Positions 5,831 through 5,831 of a stretch of 5,831 nt of DNA are shown in pieces. The stretch lies in the NCBI GenBank assembly GCA_027592975.1, contig JAQCJS010000082.1, forward strand, positions 1 to 5,831, written 5' to 3'. A model generated the notes under the pieces. That model was not told the DNA's origin and did no database searches. It was given only the letters and a program-made list of their open reading frames with translations. The position numbers and the translations under genes were made by a program. Source of the DNA: Chloroflexota bacterium. Lineage in GTDB: Bacteria; Chloroflexota; Dehalococcoidia; UBA2979. Numbering within the stretch: the first letter of the stretch is position 1; each line of letters begins with the position of its first letter.

Positions 5831-5831
5831 C

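Overview
This is a high-GC bacterial chromosome segment made mostly of ordinary housekeeping genes. Base composition, the [4Fe-4S]-type PurF, and the mix of purM, purF, a YccU-type CoA-binding protein, a Trm112-like protein and dapB would suit a high-GC Chloroflexota (for example a Dehalococcoidia-like lineage). That assignment is an impression from protein style and is not proven by anything in the window. I see no rRNA, tRNA, CRISPR array, transposase or phage gene.

Layout, left to right. (1) Positions 1-3093, minus strand: a run read right to left. A CoA-binding (YccU-like) protein comes first, then purF, then purM, whose C-terminus is cut off by the left edge. PurF commits PRPP to de novo purine synthesis and PurM closes the imidazole ring to give AIR. 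A strong hairpin between the CoA-binding gene and purF, followed by an extended -10-like box, suggests that purF has its own promoter. (2) Positions 3129-3184: a degenerate 14-bp tandem repeat of four copies in the gap upstream of the CoA-binding gene. (3) Positions 3208-3861, minus: an unrecognised two-helix membrane protein, divergent from (4) a plus-strand pair at 3985-4439: a Trm112-like zinc-ribbon protein tightly followed by a 75-residue single-pass membrane protein. (5) Positions 4449-5531, minus: dapB (lysine/diaminopimelate pathway) followed three bases later by a DUF2283 protein. This pair converges on the plus-strand pair with only nine bases between the stop codons. (6) Positions 5532-5831: a gene-free stretch upstream of dapB, ending in a perfect 23-bp inverted repeat with a 3-base loop at the right edge.

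Several real starts are not ATG: TTG for purF, GTG for the CoA-binding gene, and probably GTG for the DUF2283 gene. Two minus-strand genes (dapB and the membrane protein) share a CTAGACT box at almost the same distance upstream of the start codon. I did not find a convincing new multi-gene system. The items most worth a second look are the terminal palindrome, the 14-bp tandem repeat, the tandem hairpins before purF, the shared CTAGACT box and the small uncharacterised membrane proteins.
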